A stretch of DNA of 64,000 bases from an uncultured Clostridia bacterium. GTDB taxonomy: Bacteria > Bacillota > Clostridia > Christensenellales > Borkfalkiaceae. The translations under genes and the position numbers were made by a program. The notes beneath the pieces were generated by a model. It was not told where the DNA came from. It was given only the letters and a program-made list of their open reading frames with translations, and made no database searches. How positions within the stretch are numbered: the stretch's first letter is position 1; each line of letters starts with the position of its first letter. The stretch spans positions 37,083-101,082 of the forward strand of contig CANQQY010000002.1 of NCBI GenBank assembly GCA_947626105.1, in the 5' to 3' direction. Below, piece by piece: positions 8,670 through 17,447 of the stretch.

Positions 8670-9400
8670 TTTTGCTCCTTCGCCGCGCCTGCGGCAGATG
8701 TGCGGGGTTTATCGGTTGGGTCTATGCCCTTCACTGCGACCGCCCTGAAAATGGGCAGACCCTTTTCGGAAAAATTCCGCTCGTACTCGGTGACGATGTT
8801 CTCTTCCGCATACGGGCTGTTGTGCAGGTCGTGCGTGACGTCGGCGAGCGTAAAGCCCGCTTCCTCGAACCGGTTGAGAGAATATTCGAAGAACTCCGCG
8901 CTGTCCGTCTTTTGCTCGATCCGCCCGCCCTCTTTCAGGAGTTTTTTGTAGATCTCCAAAAACCGCGGGGAAGTGAGCCGCTGTTTTTCCCTGCTCTTTT
9001 CGGGGAGCGGCGTGGAAAAGTTCAGATAGATGACGCCGACGCTCTTTTGTTCGAGATAGCATTCGAGGATCTCGGCGGGAATGTTCAGAAAGCGGATATT
9101 GGAAAGTCCCGCCGCCCGCGTCCGCTCCATCGCCGTCAGAATAACGTTGGTGCACAGTTCCACCGCGAGAAAGTTGACATGGGGCTCGCATTTCGCCTTC
9201 TCCAAGAGAAATCCGCCGTTGCCGCAGCCGATCTCCAACTCCGTGGGATTTTGATTGCCGAAAACTTTTTCAAGATCCAAAAGTGCGCGGAAGGTCTCCG
9301 CCGCTTCTTTGAGATTTTTACAGGGCTTCCCTCGCGCGAGCAAAAGATCTGCGCACGCTTCCATTCTCGGTTCCAAATTTCTCTTTCTCCGCATGCGCAT
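8666..9400 (-). CDS. trmB: tRNA (guanine-N7-)-methyltransferase
   Basis: 244 residues, Rossmann-fold methyltransferase with the SAM motif LEIGCGNGGFL and the TrmB-specific block YLNFSTPLPEKSREKQRL, which replaces the usual NFpDPWPKkrH. The deviation from FPDPW is worth noting but the KxRxxxxRL pattern remains. It makes m7G46 in tRNA. AGGAG lies nine bases before the first of two close ATGs (9400). It heads the operon with the glycosyltransferase and ABC transporter. Confidence 0.88.
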   Translation of the reverse strand: MRMRRKRNLEPRMEACADLLLARGKPCKNLKEAAETFRALLDLEKVFGNQNPTELEIGCGNGGFLLEKAKCEPHVNFLAVELCTNVILTAMERTRAAGLSNIRFLNIPAEILECYLEQKSVGVIYLNFSTPLPEKSREKQRLTSPRFLEIYKKLLKEGGRIEQKTDSAEFFEYSLNRFEEAGFTLADVTHDLHNSPYAEENIVTEYERNFSEKGLPIFRAVAVKGIDPTDKPRTSAAGAAKEQK

Positions 9401-9404
9401 AGAA

Positions 9405-9640
9405 AAAACTCCTGTTTATTTCGCTCGATTTCTTTGCTCGCCCCGCGGACGCGCCCCTGATCCGTCATTTCGAGCGGAGCGAAGCGGAGTCGAGAAATCT
9501 CGCGGGGTTTCGCAAATAAATACGAGCGAGGAAAGTTACATTTTTGGGATATTGAGTTGCGACTCGAATTCGCTTGTCACGACATTAAGGCTCCCGTAGG
9601 GTGCCAAATGTGGTGCGCTTAGGCGGGGAAACCCTGCCAC
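9405..9640 (-). repeat. Structured repeat, family E copy (divergent), ahead of trmB
   Basis: Read on the minus strand, this region contains CATTTGGCACCCTACGGGAG and CCTTAATGTCGTG, then CCTCGCTCGTATTTATTTGC and GCAAAGAAATCGAGCGAAAT just before the trmB ribosome-binding site. These blocks are shared with copies at 18.7, 33.5, 60.4 and 60.6 kb. A different repeat (GTCATTTCGAGCGGAGCGAA, 9464-9510) sits within the loop of its last hairpin, which suggests insertion of one repeat into another. Confidence 0.65.
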
Positions 9641-9774
9641 GCGCCGTAAATTGGAACAAAGAGCGGTGAGGTAATAGCCCTCATCCCGAGGCGAAGCCGA
9701 GCGGATCTCATAGACCCACAGGCGTCTATACTTACGAGGGGATTCACTCGCCCCCTTACGGGGCTCGGAATGAA

Positions 9775-9975
9775 GGGCGAGGATGCCGCCGCACCCTCGG
9801 CTCCCCTCTCAGGGGAGCTGTCACCGCAGGTGACTGAGGGGTTTCCGAAACCCCTTTGGCTAGCTACGCTCGCCACTTCCCCTAAAAGGGGCAGCAAGAG
9901 GGGCGCTGCGCGGGTACTTCCCCTAAGAGGGGAAACAAGGAGAAGGCGCTGCGCGAGTACTTCCCCGAAAGATAC
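9775..9975. repeat. Intergenic palindromic repeats, family A
   Basis: Contains CTCCCCTCTCAGGGGAGCTG, CACCGCAGGTGACTGAGGGG, TTTCCGAAACCCCTTTGGCT and two inverted arms CACTTCCCCTAAAAGGGGCA and TACTTCCCCTAAGAGGGGAA. The order matches the copies near 1.1, 31.4 and 60.0 kb. Apart from repeats I see no gene in 9401-9996. Confidence 0.8.
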
Positions 9976-9996
9976 CGATAAGAGGGCACAATCCGC

Positions 9997-10425
9997 TTAC
10001 TTTCCCGTCGAACCGAAGCCGCCCGCTCCGCGCACCGTGTCCGAGAGCGTTTCCGCTTCCTCAAACTCGGCAACATAATAGGGCGCAACGACGAGCTGGG
10101 CGATCCTGTCCCCCGCGGCGACCGTCCGCGCCTCTCTTCCGTGATTATGCAGGGCAACTACGATCTCACCGCGGTAATCGCAGTCGATGACCCCGACCTT
10201 ATTGGCGGGCGCGAGATCCTGCTTGCAAGCCATGCCGCTTCTCGCATAGATGAGCCCTACCGTCCCCGCGGGAAGTTCGATCGCAATGCCCGTATGGAGA
10301 AATCTCGTCTCTCCTGCGGGGATCTCGGTCCTTTCCGCGGCGTACAGATCCGCGCCCGCGGCAAACTCGGACCCGTAGGCGGGCAAGGTTGCGTTTTCCC
10401 GTAATTTCCTGACGTTGACTTTCAT
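9997..10425 (-). CDS. dut: dUTP diphosphatase
   Basis: 142 residues with all five trimeric dUTPase motifs in order: ADLYA, ARSGMA, GVIDCDYRGE, GDRIAQLV and the C-terminal RGAGGFGSTG. It hydrolyses dUTP to dUMP, keeping uracil out of DNA. Its ATG overlaps the stop of the ABC permease gene (ATGA), so it is the last gene of a TetR-ABC transporter operon, an unusual place for dut. Confidence 0.96.
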   Translation of the reverse strand: MKVNVRKLRENATLPAYGSEFAAGADLYAAERTEIPAGETRFLHTGIAIELPAGTVGLIYARSGMACKQDLAPANKVGVIDCDYRGEIVVALHNHGREARTVAAGDRIAQLVVAPYYVAEFEEAETLSDTVRGAGGFGSTGK

Positions 10426-11363
10426 CTGTTTCTCCGTCCCCTATCATACATGATAGGATCGATTTTGTCAAGGGATTTTCTAAGCGGACGGAGATAGAGT
10501 AGCACGCAAAGCGCAAGAAGTGCGGCGCCCGCCGCCGCGAGGACGGTATAGCACACCCAAACGGGCACCGCCGAGCCGAAAAATGTGAGCGTGCAGTCGA
10601 ATCCCTCCCGCATGCCCTGCACGACCTCCGCGGGGATCCCCTCTCCCCGCATCGCCTCCATCGCGCCGCCCATCAGGTGAAGATGGGTGAGCCCCGTGCC
10701 GTACGTCCCCGGCAGGAACATCAAGAGATTTTTCAGCCATTCCGCCAGATTCGACAGGGGCATGTACGCGCCGCAGAGGAATCCGTATGCGGATGAGACG
10801 GTCGCCTGCACCGCCGCGATCCCGCCCTGCGAATGCAAAAAAGAGCAGACGGCAAAGGAGAACGCCGTCCCGAATAAGATCATGAGAAGAAGATCGAGGA
10901 CGGTCAGAAAAACGTCCGCCGCGGAGAGGTGCCAGCCGGCGATCCCGAGATAGATGAATCCCGCCCCCAGCGCAACAAAACACATGAACGCGGTGACGAG
11001 GTACGTCGACACAAAATAGGAGAGCGCAAGGAGCCTTCCCGAGACGGGGGAGACGAGGAAATCGTTCCTCGCGCCCGAGACTTTATCCTGCACCATGACC
11101 GTATTTGCGGTAAAGGCGACCGTCACGGCGCAGACGGCGACGAGCGAAGAGACGAGCCAGCCGCCCGCAATGCTTTCGACAAGCCCGTCCGAAATCTCAA
11201 ACCCCGCCGCAACGGAACGGATACTGTCGCGATAGACGTTCCCGAGAAAGGCGATAAACAAAAATAGAAGGATGAGCGGCGTGATGAGCGAGGGAAAGAA
11301 AACGCTCTTATCCTTAAAAAATACGCTACAATGTCTGCGCACGAGCGCACTGAATTCTCTCAT
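10422..11363 (-). CDS. ABC-2 type transporter permease
   Basis: 313 residues with six predicted hydrophobic segments: near 25-45, 70-90, 118-140, 150-175, 185-205 and 275-297. It is a paralogue in layout of the permease at 5431-6426; both share the FLPGTYG/FIPGTHG segment. It pairs with the ATPase encoded immediately upstream (4-bp overlap). Export of a drug or peptide is the likely role, given TetR control. Confidence 0.85.
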   Translation of the reverse strand: MREFSALVRRHCSVFFKDKSVFFPSLITPLILLFLFIAFLGNVYRDSIRSVAAGFEISDGLVESIAGGWLVSSLVAVCAVTVAFTANTVMVQDKVSGARNDFLVSPVSGRLLALSYFVSTYLVTAFMCFVALGAGFIYLGIAGWHLSAADVFLTVLDLLLMILFGTAFSFAVCSFLHSQGGIAAVQATVSSAYGFLCGAYMPLSNLAEWLKNLLMFLPGTYGTGLTHLHLMGGAMEAMRGEGIPAEVVQGMREGFDCTLTFFGSAVPVWVCYTVLAAAGAALLALCVLLYLRPLRKSLDKIDPIMYDRGRRNR

Positions 11364-12250
11364 ACTTCCCCCCTCTTCCCCGTGACGGCGAGGAACACGT
11401 CGTCCATGCCGCCCTTCGTCACTTCATAATCCTTGAAAAGCTCGGGGAACGCGCAGATCATCTCCGTCGCCGCCATAGAATTCCGTATGGGAATGCGGAG
11501 CCCCGTTCCCGCCCGTTCAAAGGGGATCGACCGATTTTCGAGCTCCGCTTCGCGGACATGGTATAGGGTAATTACGTCGAAGGCATATCGGTCTTTGAGC
11601 GCGAGGGGGCTGTCGTCCGCCTTGATCTTCCCGCCGTCGATGATCACGACATGGTCGGCGTCCGCCGCCTCCTCCATATAATGAGTGGTGAGAAATACCG
11701 TCGTTCCCGTCTCCTTGCGCAGGGAATGGACGGCGTCCCACACGTCCCGCCTCGTCTGCGGGTCGAGCCCTGTCGTCGGCTCGTCCAAAATCAGGATACG
11801 GGGGGAGTGGAGCACTGCGCGGGCGATATCCACCCGCCTTCTCTGCCCGCCCGAGAGCTTCCCGACGGGGCGGGACAGGATCTCATCGAGGGAGAACTGC
11901 GCGGACAGCTCTTTGAGGCGCTCCGCGAACGCCTTCCCATAGATCCCGTAGAGGGCGGCGCGGCAGGCAAGATTTTTCTTCACGGTGAGCGAGCGGTCGA
12001 GCACGCTCTCCTGAAAGACGACGCCGAGGGAGCGTTTGGTCTCCGCGTCGATCTCCCGCCCGCCGATCGTAATATAACCGGCCGTTTTCGGCTCCCTGCC
12101 GCAGAGCACGGAAATAGTCGTGCTCTTGCCCGCGCCGTTCACGCCGAGAAAGGCAAAAAACTCCCCTTCCCCGACGGAAAAAGAAATATCGTCCACCGCC
12201 TTGACTTCGCCGTAATATTTTTTGAGATGCGATGTCTCGATGACGTTCAT
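11360..12250 (-). CDS. ABC transporter ATP-binding protein
   Basis: 296 residues with Walker A GVNGAGKST, signature LSGGQRRRV, Walker B ILILDEPTTGLD and LTTHYMEEA, plus the C-terminal extension seen in DrrA-type exporters. It begins two bases before the tetR stop region and overlaps the permease gene by 4 bp. Together the pair forms a heteromeric exporter. Confidence 0.93.
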   Translation of the reverse strand: MNVIETSHLKKYYGEVKAVDDISFSVGEGEFFAFLGVNGAGKSTTISVLCGREPKTAGYITIGGREIDAETKRSLGVVFQESVLDRSLTVKKNLACRAALYGIYGKAFAERLKELSAQFSLDEILSRPVGKLSGGQRRRVDIARAVLHSPRILILDEPTTGLDPQTRRDVWDAVHSLRKETGTTVFLTTHYMEEAADADHVVIIDGGKIKADDSPLALKDRYAFDVITLYHVREAELENRSIPFERAGTGLRIPIRNSMAATEMICAFPELFKDYEVTKGGMDDVFLAVTGKRGEV

Positions 12251-12251
12251 T

Positions 12252-12818
12252 TCAGTTCTCCCAAAATCTTTGGCGGTTGGGGAAGTAATAGCCGTACAGC
12301 GCGTAAAACTGCCGCTTGAACGCCCCCGAGATCTGCTCTTCGGTCAGTGCGTCCGACTGCTTGTTGACGAGCACGCCCAGCCCGAAGGAGAAAACCGCCA
12401 TATCTGCATGGAACGCCTGCGCGATCCACGCGGGCATATGATAGAGGGTGACCATCTCGTCTACGATATCGTCGAGGAAGGGATCGGGCGTCCCCTTCCC
12501 CGAGAGGAAGAGATAGCGGAAGAGCCCCTTTTCGTCCCGCGCAAAACTCACAAAGCCCATGCCGAAGGATTCATAGCGGCTACGGGAGGTATCCTGCAAA
12601 TATTCGTCGATGTGCTTTTTGTACTGCGCCTTCGCCTCTCCGTGGAGTGCGCGCCTAAGGCTTTCCATATTGCGGAAGAGAGAATAGATCGGCTGGGTGG
12701 AACATTTGAGCTGCGCGGCGACGCTTCGGACGTTCAACGCCTCGGCGCCCCCCTCGCGCACGACCTCCGCCGCAGCTTTGAGAACTGCTTCGCTTGTGAT
12801 TTTCCGTTGTTTCGGCAT
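12252..12818 (-). CDS. TetR family transcriptional regulator
   Basis: 188 residues. The N-terminal helix-turn-helix (about 10-55) includes SVAAQLKCSTQPIYSLFRNM. The C-terminal ligand domain resembles the WHG/TetR_C group. It is the first gene of the tetR-ABC-ABC-dut operon and so probably represses its own operon through the palindrome at 12842-12855. The neighbouring divergent transporter may share this control. A GGTGGG ribosome-binding site precedes the ATG. Confidence 0.88.
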   Translation of the reverse strand: MPKQRKITSEAVLKAAAEVVREGGAEALNVRSVAAQLKCSTQPIYSLFRNMESLRRALHGEAKAQYKKHIDEYLQDTSRSRYESFGMGFVSFARDEKGLFRYLFLSGKGTPDPFLDDIVDEMVTLYHMPAWIAQAFHADMAVFSFGLGVLVNKQSDALTEEQISGAFKRQFYALYGYYFPNRQRFWEN

Positions 12819-12841
12819 ACTTTTCCCACCATTTATAATAT

Positions 12842-12855
12842 TTGTTATATAACAA
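12842..12855. promoter_or_regulatory. Probable TetR operator
   Basis: TTGTTATATAACAA is a perfect 14-bp palindrome. It lies a few bases downstream of the -10 of the tetR promoter, at the expected transcription start, where bound repressor would block initiation. Confidence 0.7.
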
Positions 12856-12860
12856 GTGAT

Positions 12861-12889
12861 ATTTTATCATATTCCCCGCCTTCTGTCAA
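12861..12889 (-). promoter_or_regulatory. Promoter of the tetR-ABC-dut operon
   Basis: Minus-strand TTGACA (12889-12884), 17-bp spacer, TAAAAT (12866-12861), followed directly by the palindromic operator. Confidence 0.8.
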
Positions 12890-12909
12890 GGGTTTGCCGA
12901 GGGTTTCGT

Positions 12910-12938
12910 TTGACTTTTCGCGCATGTGCGCATATAAT
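12910..12938 (+). promoter_or_regulatory. Promoter of the DMT transporter gene (leaderless type)
   Basis: TTGACT (12910-12915), 17-bp spacer, TATAAT (12933-12938). The ATG is only 9 nt after the -10, so transcription should begin at or a few bases before the start codon. Confidence 0.8.
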
Positions 12939-12947
12939 AGCAGTATC

Positions 12948-13838
12948 ATGTATCCTGCATTCAAAAAGGGGCTCGGGGTGCTCCTGATCCTCGGGGCGGC
13001 GCTCATGTTTGCGCTGATGAATCTGTTCGTCAGCCTCGCGGGCGATCTCCCCGTCATGCAGAAGGTCTTTTTCCGCAACGCTCTGACGACCGCCGTCGTC
13101 TTTGTCATCCTTCTGTTTCAAAAGAAAAAATTCAAGATCGAGAGCAAAGAGAGCCTTCTCTGGCTGTTCCTGCGCTCTCTTCTCGGGTTCCTCGGCGTGA
13201 TCCTCAACTTTTATGCGATCGACAACATCGGGAGCATTTCGGACGCGTCCATCCTCAACAAACTTTCCCCCTTCTTTGCGATCCTGTTTTCCGCCTTTCT
13301 CTTGAAAGAAAAACCCTCGATCCCCGAGATCATCTTCGTGCTCGCCGCATTCGGGGGCGCGATGTGCGTGGTCGAGCCGACCTTCGATATGCGCGTCCTG
13401 CCCGCGCTTGCGGGATTTATGAGCGGCGCATGCGCGGGATTCGCCTATACCTGCGTGCGGATCCTCGCAATGAAGGGCGAACGCGGGCTCATGACGGTAT
13501 TTTTCTTCTCCGCCTTTTCGACGGTCATCGCCCTGCCCTTCTTCATCATCGGCTTCGTGCCGATGACCGCCATGCAGTGGGTCTATCTCCTGCTTGCGGG
13601 CGCGGCGGCGACGGGCGGGCAGTTCTTCATCACCGCCGCCTACCGTCAGGCGCCCGCGCGCGAGATCGCCGTGTTCGACTACGCGCAGGTACTCTTTGCC
13701 GCGCTCCTCGGCTTCTTCTTTCTCTCGCAGGTCCCGAAGCCTATGAGCATCGTCGGATACGTCGTCATCATCGGGGCGGCAGTCGGGAAAACGATCTACC
13801 AAATTGTAAAAAATAAGCGGAAACAAAAGGGCTCTTGA
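12948..13838 (+). CDS. EamA/DMT family transporter
   Basis: 296 residues with about ten membrane helices and two EamA repeats (about 8-140 and 150-285), the layout of drug/metabolite transporters. The open frame continues upstream to 12222, but that part is antisense to tetR and is not coding. The ATG at 12948 is preceded by no ribosome-binding site and sits 9 nt after a -10 box, so the mRNA may be leaderless. An alternative is GTG at 12978, preceded by AAAGGGG, which would remove ten residues. Substrate is unknown. Confidence 0.85.
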   Translation: MYPAFKKGLGVLLILGAALMFALMNLFVSLAGDLPVMQKVFFRNALTTAVVFVILLFQKKKFKIESKESLLWLFLRSLLGFLGVILNFYAIDNIGSISDASILNKLSPFFAILFSAFLLKEKPSIPEIIFVLAAFGGAMCVVEPTFDMRVLPALAGFMSGACAGFAYTCVRILAMKGERGLMTVFFFSAFSTVIALPFFIIGFVPMTAMQWVYLLLAGAAATGGQFFITAAYRQAPAREIAVFDYAQVLFAALLGFFFLSQVPKPMSIVGYVVIIGAAVGKTIYQIVKNKRKQKGS

Positions 13839-13863
13839 CAAATTCTTTCATTTATGGTAAAAT
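13835..13863 (+). promoter_or_regulatory. Promoter of the GDPD gene
   Basis: TTGACA (13835-13840), 17-bp spacer, TAAAAT (13858-13863), overlapping the end of the DMT transporter gene. Confidence 0.8.
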
Positions 13864-13895
13864 ATTCACAAATCCAAACGGAAACGGAGAAAGTG

Positions 13896-15697
13896 ATGGC
13901 AGGATCCCGAAAAAACAGGATGTACGGCGCGGCGCTTACCCTTGTTGCGGTAATTTGCGGCGCGCTTTTTTCTACGGCGGTGCATGCGCATGCCGCAGAG
14001 CATTCTTCCGTACTCGCCGAAACCTATACGGCGCAGACACAGCTCGTCGATCCGCCGACCGTCGTCTGCGATGTAAATTCGGCCGAAACGCTTGAAAAAA
14101 TTCTTTCGTCCGTCGGCGGGGAGCGGCCTTCCAATGCAATTTTCCGCATGAATGCCGCGGCTCAGATCGTAGACGAATACGGGACCGTGTTCGGCGGCTT
14201 CGTGGAAATTTACAAAAAGATCGAGGGGAAGATCATTCCCGTCGTCTCCATCTCGGCGCAGGCGGAAGCGGACGCGCTCGTAATCTTTCTCACGGAAGAA
14301 ATCGAGATCCTCGACATTGCGATCCTCGGCGCGCCCGAACTCGTGAAGAGCGTGCGGGAACGGTGCCCGTCCATACGAGGTATCATAAGGGTTTCGGACA
14401 TGGGTGCCTACGAATGCGTCAAAACCGCGTCCATGAGCCGTGCGGGAACGATCTTGCTTCCCTTGAAAGACGCGACATATGATACCGTAACATACATTCA
14501 GAGCCGCTTTAAGGCGGTCTGGACGGAAGCGGGAGACGAAATGGACGTCCGCGCCTCTATCACGAGCGGCGCATACGGGATCGTCGCAGAGGCCTCGTCT
14601 ACGATGTATACGGGACGTTTCCCCCCACCCATGCCCGCATGCCCTTCAACGTTGCCCACCGCGGACTCCCGACAACGCACAACGAAAATTCTGTCAGCGG
14701 CACGCGCGCGGCGATCGAGGCGGGCGCAACGCATGTGGAGCTGGACGGCATGCTCACAACGGACGGAGAGATCGTGATGATGCACGACGACAGCATCGCG
14801 CGCACGTCGGACGGCGCGGGAAACATCGAATCTATGACATTGGAGCAAGTGAAGCGCGCAAGGCTCGATCTGTTTCAGCCGCGGGAGGAGATCCCCACCT
14901 TAAAGGAGATCATTCCCCTCTTCGCGGACTCGGACGCGGTGCTCGTCTTTGAGATCAAGTCAAAGGGAACGGACATCGTGACGCGGCTTAAAGAGATCCT
15001 CGACGAGACGAATTTTTATGAACATATCGTCGTCATTGCCTTCGGATACCCCGCGCTCGAGCGCATGCAGCGGGAGCTTCCCGAGGTGCCGACGGCGGAC
15101 CTCAACCGATATACCGAAGGGAACTTTGCGGACATGCTCCCCACGCTCGGAGAATACAACTGCGCGATCAGCACGAACGGCTCCTCAACAAAGACGTTCA
15201 ACGAAAACTATCTGCGGGACAGGGGGATCATCGGCTGGTATTGGACGCAGGAGACCGAGGCGAGCGTGGACGCGGCGTTCGAAAAGGGTCTTATGGGGCT
15301 TACAAACAACGTCGGCGCCTATTTCGGCGGAAAAGAGGAGATTTTCAGGGTCGTCCGCGGGGACGCCATCCGCACCGAAAAAGAGCTCTCCATAGGCGAT
15401 GAGATCGACGTCATGACCGTCCGCTACAACGGAGAGATGGAACTCACGAAGGGCACGGTCGGCTATCTTGCCGACCGCGGGGGATATTACGACGTGATCG
15501 CGGAATATGACGCGGGGGAAACGGTCTATTTCACCCCCGTATTCCGGGTAGACAAAGCGTTTGCGGCGGCGGAAGAGCCGAAAGAGACGGGCGGAGGCTG
15601 TGCGGGAAGCCTTTCCTTCGCAGGAGGAGGCGTACTTGCCGCCGCGCTTTTGCTTGCCGCGCCGCTTGTCGTTCTGATCAAACGCAGGGAGAGATAA
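13896..15697 (+). pseudogene. Secreted glycerophosphodiester phosphodiesterase, interrupted by one frameshift
   Basis: The ATG at 13896 follows GGAGA and opens a signal peptide (hydrophobic to about residue 30, cut near AHA). The frame stays coherent to about 14600. The GDPD catalytic domain then continues in another frame: FPPTHARMPFNVAHRGLP, HNENS, HVELDGM and MHDDS, all GDPD hallmarks. A loss of one base near 14598-14602 explains the switch. The C-terminus has a GGGCAGS spacer, one membrane helix and KRRER, a cell-surface anchor. The enzyme would release glycerol phosphate from glycerophosphodiesters outside the cell. Either a true pseudogene or a sequencing error. Confidence 0.8.
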
Positions 15698-15752
15698 TGC
15701 CGAAGTGCCGGAGCCGCGGGAAGAGGCATCAGAGCAACCGCCGCAAAAGCGT

Positions 15753-15781
15753 TTGCCTTTTTTCTGCGGATATGATATAGT
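15753..15781 (+). promoter_or_regulatory. Promoter of the flippase-like gene (leaderless type)
   Basis: TTGCCT (15753-15758), 17-bp spacer, TATAGT (15776-15781), then only 7 nt to the ATG at 15789. Confidence 0.65.
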
Positions 15782-15788
15782 ATTCCAT

Positions 15789-16937
15789 ATGGACGAGCGG
15801 CAACAGGACATAGAGGAAGAGGCGCCCATCGAAGCGCCCCAAAAAGATCAGAGCCTCAAAGGATGGTGGATCAAAACCATCCTTATGCTTTTGCTCGTCG
15901 CATTTTCGGTCTTTATCCTCTTCGAGCTCGGCAGCTATCTTACGGGAGACGTCCCGCAGCTCACTTTCCATGAACTTCTCCGCACGGTCGACTATCCCCT
16001 CTTCGCGCTGCTCCTCGGCGTAATTTTGCTCTATATCGCCGTGGAGAGCGGGAAATACGCCTATATGCTCAAAGTGCAGACGGGGAAATTCCGCTTCCGC
16101 GTCGCCGTCAAGACGATGTTCCTCGGGAAATACTACGACGGCATCACCCCCCTTTCCACAGGCGGCCAACCCTTTCAGATCTATTATCTGCACAAGAAAA
16201 AGATCGGGCGCGGCGCGGCGGGCGCGATCCCCGTGATGCGGTACCTCGTAAGTATCACCTTCCTCTCGATCCTGTCTGCGGTGCTCCTTAGCATTACGCC
16301 CCTGTATGTGCCGCAGAGCACGGTCAACCGCACCGTGCTCATCATCTCGTGGGTCTCGCTCGGCATCAACGTGCTTTTCCCGACGGCGATCCTGCTCTTT
16401 TCGGTCTTTCCCAAGACGGGGAAGAAGGTCTCGCTGTTATTGATCGGCCTGCTTGCAAAATTGCATATCGTCAAAAAAAAGGAAGCGGCGCAGCTCAAAG
16501 CAATACGCTTCATCAGCGATTACAGCCGTACGCTCCGCCGTTTCGGCAAGGAACTTTGGAAATATATTCCCCTCTATCTTCTGTGTATCATCGAAAGTCT
16601 GCTCTTTGTGACGATCCCGTTTTTTGTCGTCATCGCGGTCGCAAACGTTACGCCGAGCGTGGAGCTTGCCGTGCAGATCGCCTGCCTCGTCATTATTTCG
16701 CGGTATACGGCGCTGCTCATTCCCACCCCCGGAAATACGGGTGCGCTCGAAGTGGCGAGCTCCCTCGTCTTTATCACCGTCTCGGGGATCGAACCCGTCA
16801 TCGGGTGGACGATCCTCGTCTGGCGGTTTTTCACCTATTACGTCTATATCCTCTCCGGGATCGGCATCAGTATCTTCGAGATCATACGGGGCGCAGTGCG
16901 AAACAGACGGGCGCGGAACGCCCTAAACAGTCCATAA
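15789..16937 (+). CDS. Lysylphosphatidylglycerol synthase-like membrane protein (flippase-like domain)
   Basis: 382 residues. After an acidic cytosolic N-terminus (1-25) come about eight membrane helices with the TPLSTGGQPFQIYYL segment typical of the LPG_synthase_TM (PF03706) family and the PTPGNTGALE motif near 320. There is no catalytic aminoacyltransferase domain, so it is probably a lipid translocase-like protein, not a full MprF. The start is chosen at 15789 because the upstream 28 codons have no ribosome-binding site and a promoter lies across them. Confidence 0.82.
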   Translation: MDERQQDIEEEAPIEAPQKDQSLKGWWIKTILMLLLVAFSVFILFELGSYLTGDVPQLTFHELLRTVDYPLFALLLGVILLYIAVESGKYAYMLKVQTGKFRFRVAVKTMFLGKYYDGITPLSTGGQPFQIYYLHKKKIGRGAAGAIPVMRYLVSITFLSILSAVLLSITPLYVPQSTVNRTVLIISWVSLGINVLFPTAILLFSVFPKTGKKVSLLLIGLLAKLHIVKKKEAAQLKAIRFISDYSRTLRRFGKELWKYIPLYLLCIIESLLFVTIPFFVVIAVANVTPSVELAVQIACLVIISRYTALLIPTPGNTGALEVASSLVFITVSGIEPVIGWTILVWRFFTYYVYILSGIGISIFEIIRGAVRNRRARNALNSP

Positions 16938-16943
16938 AAAACC

Positions 16944-16973
16944 AACCGCCGAGGGGAAACTCCTTCGGCGGTT
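16944..16973. terminator. Bidirectional terminator
   Basis: Stem AACCGCCGA / TCGGCGGTT followed by TTTTG on the plus strand, preceded by an A-run. It lies between the convergent flippase-like gene and the phosphodiesterase gene. Confidence 0.85.
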
Positions 16974-16982
16974 TTGTATTTT

Positions 16983-17447
16983 CTATAACGGAACGAGCGT
17001 CGGGGTGGCTTTCCCGCAATGCAGGACGAGATAACAGTAACTCGGGTCGGCATAGGCGCCGAGAGACCCGGGATTGACGCACAGAACGCCGTTGACCGTC
17101 TCGACGGAGGCGACGTGCGTATGCCCGTACAGGGCGATGTCGCAGTCCTTCTCCTTCGCCCGCAGGGCGAGCCGTTCGAGCCCACTCTTTACCCCGTAGC
17201 GGTGCCCGTGACAGCACAGAATGCGCATGCCCTCCGCCTCGATGACGCACTCCTCTTCGCCGTAGGCAAAGTCGCAATTCCCGCGCATAACGTAACATTT
17301 TTCGGGAAAGGCGTCAACGGCGGAACGCATGTCAGCGGAGCCGTCGCCGAGGTGGACGATATAGTCGTTTTCGGAAAAGAGGGGTCTTACCCGGTCGACC
17401 GCCCCCCTTCTGCCGTGGGAATCGGAGAGGACGACAAACGTTTTCAC
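16983..17447 (-). CDS. YfcE/MJ0936 family metallophosphoesterase
   Basis: 154 residues with calcineurin-like motifs in order: LSDSHGR, HLGDGSAD, MRGNCD, CCHGHRYG and LYGHTH. The family hydrolyses phosphodiesters with two metal ions; the physiological substrate is unknown. The ATG overlaps the rdgB stop (ATGA), a common Firmicutes arrangement. Confidence 0.92.
   Translation of the reverse strand: MKTFVVLSDSHGRRGAVDRVRPLFSENDYIVHLGDGSADMRSAVDAFPEKCYVMRGNCDFAYGEEECVIEAEGMRILCCHGHRYGVKSGLERLALRAKEKDCDIALYGHTHVASVETVNGVLCVNPGSLGAYADPSYCYLVLHCGKATPTLVPL

Noticed and set aside
12222..12947. Upstream extension of the DMT transporter reading frame
   Set aside because: It is antisense to tetR and precedes a consensus promoter for the transporter gene.
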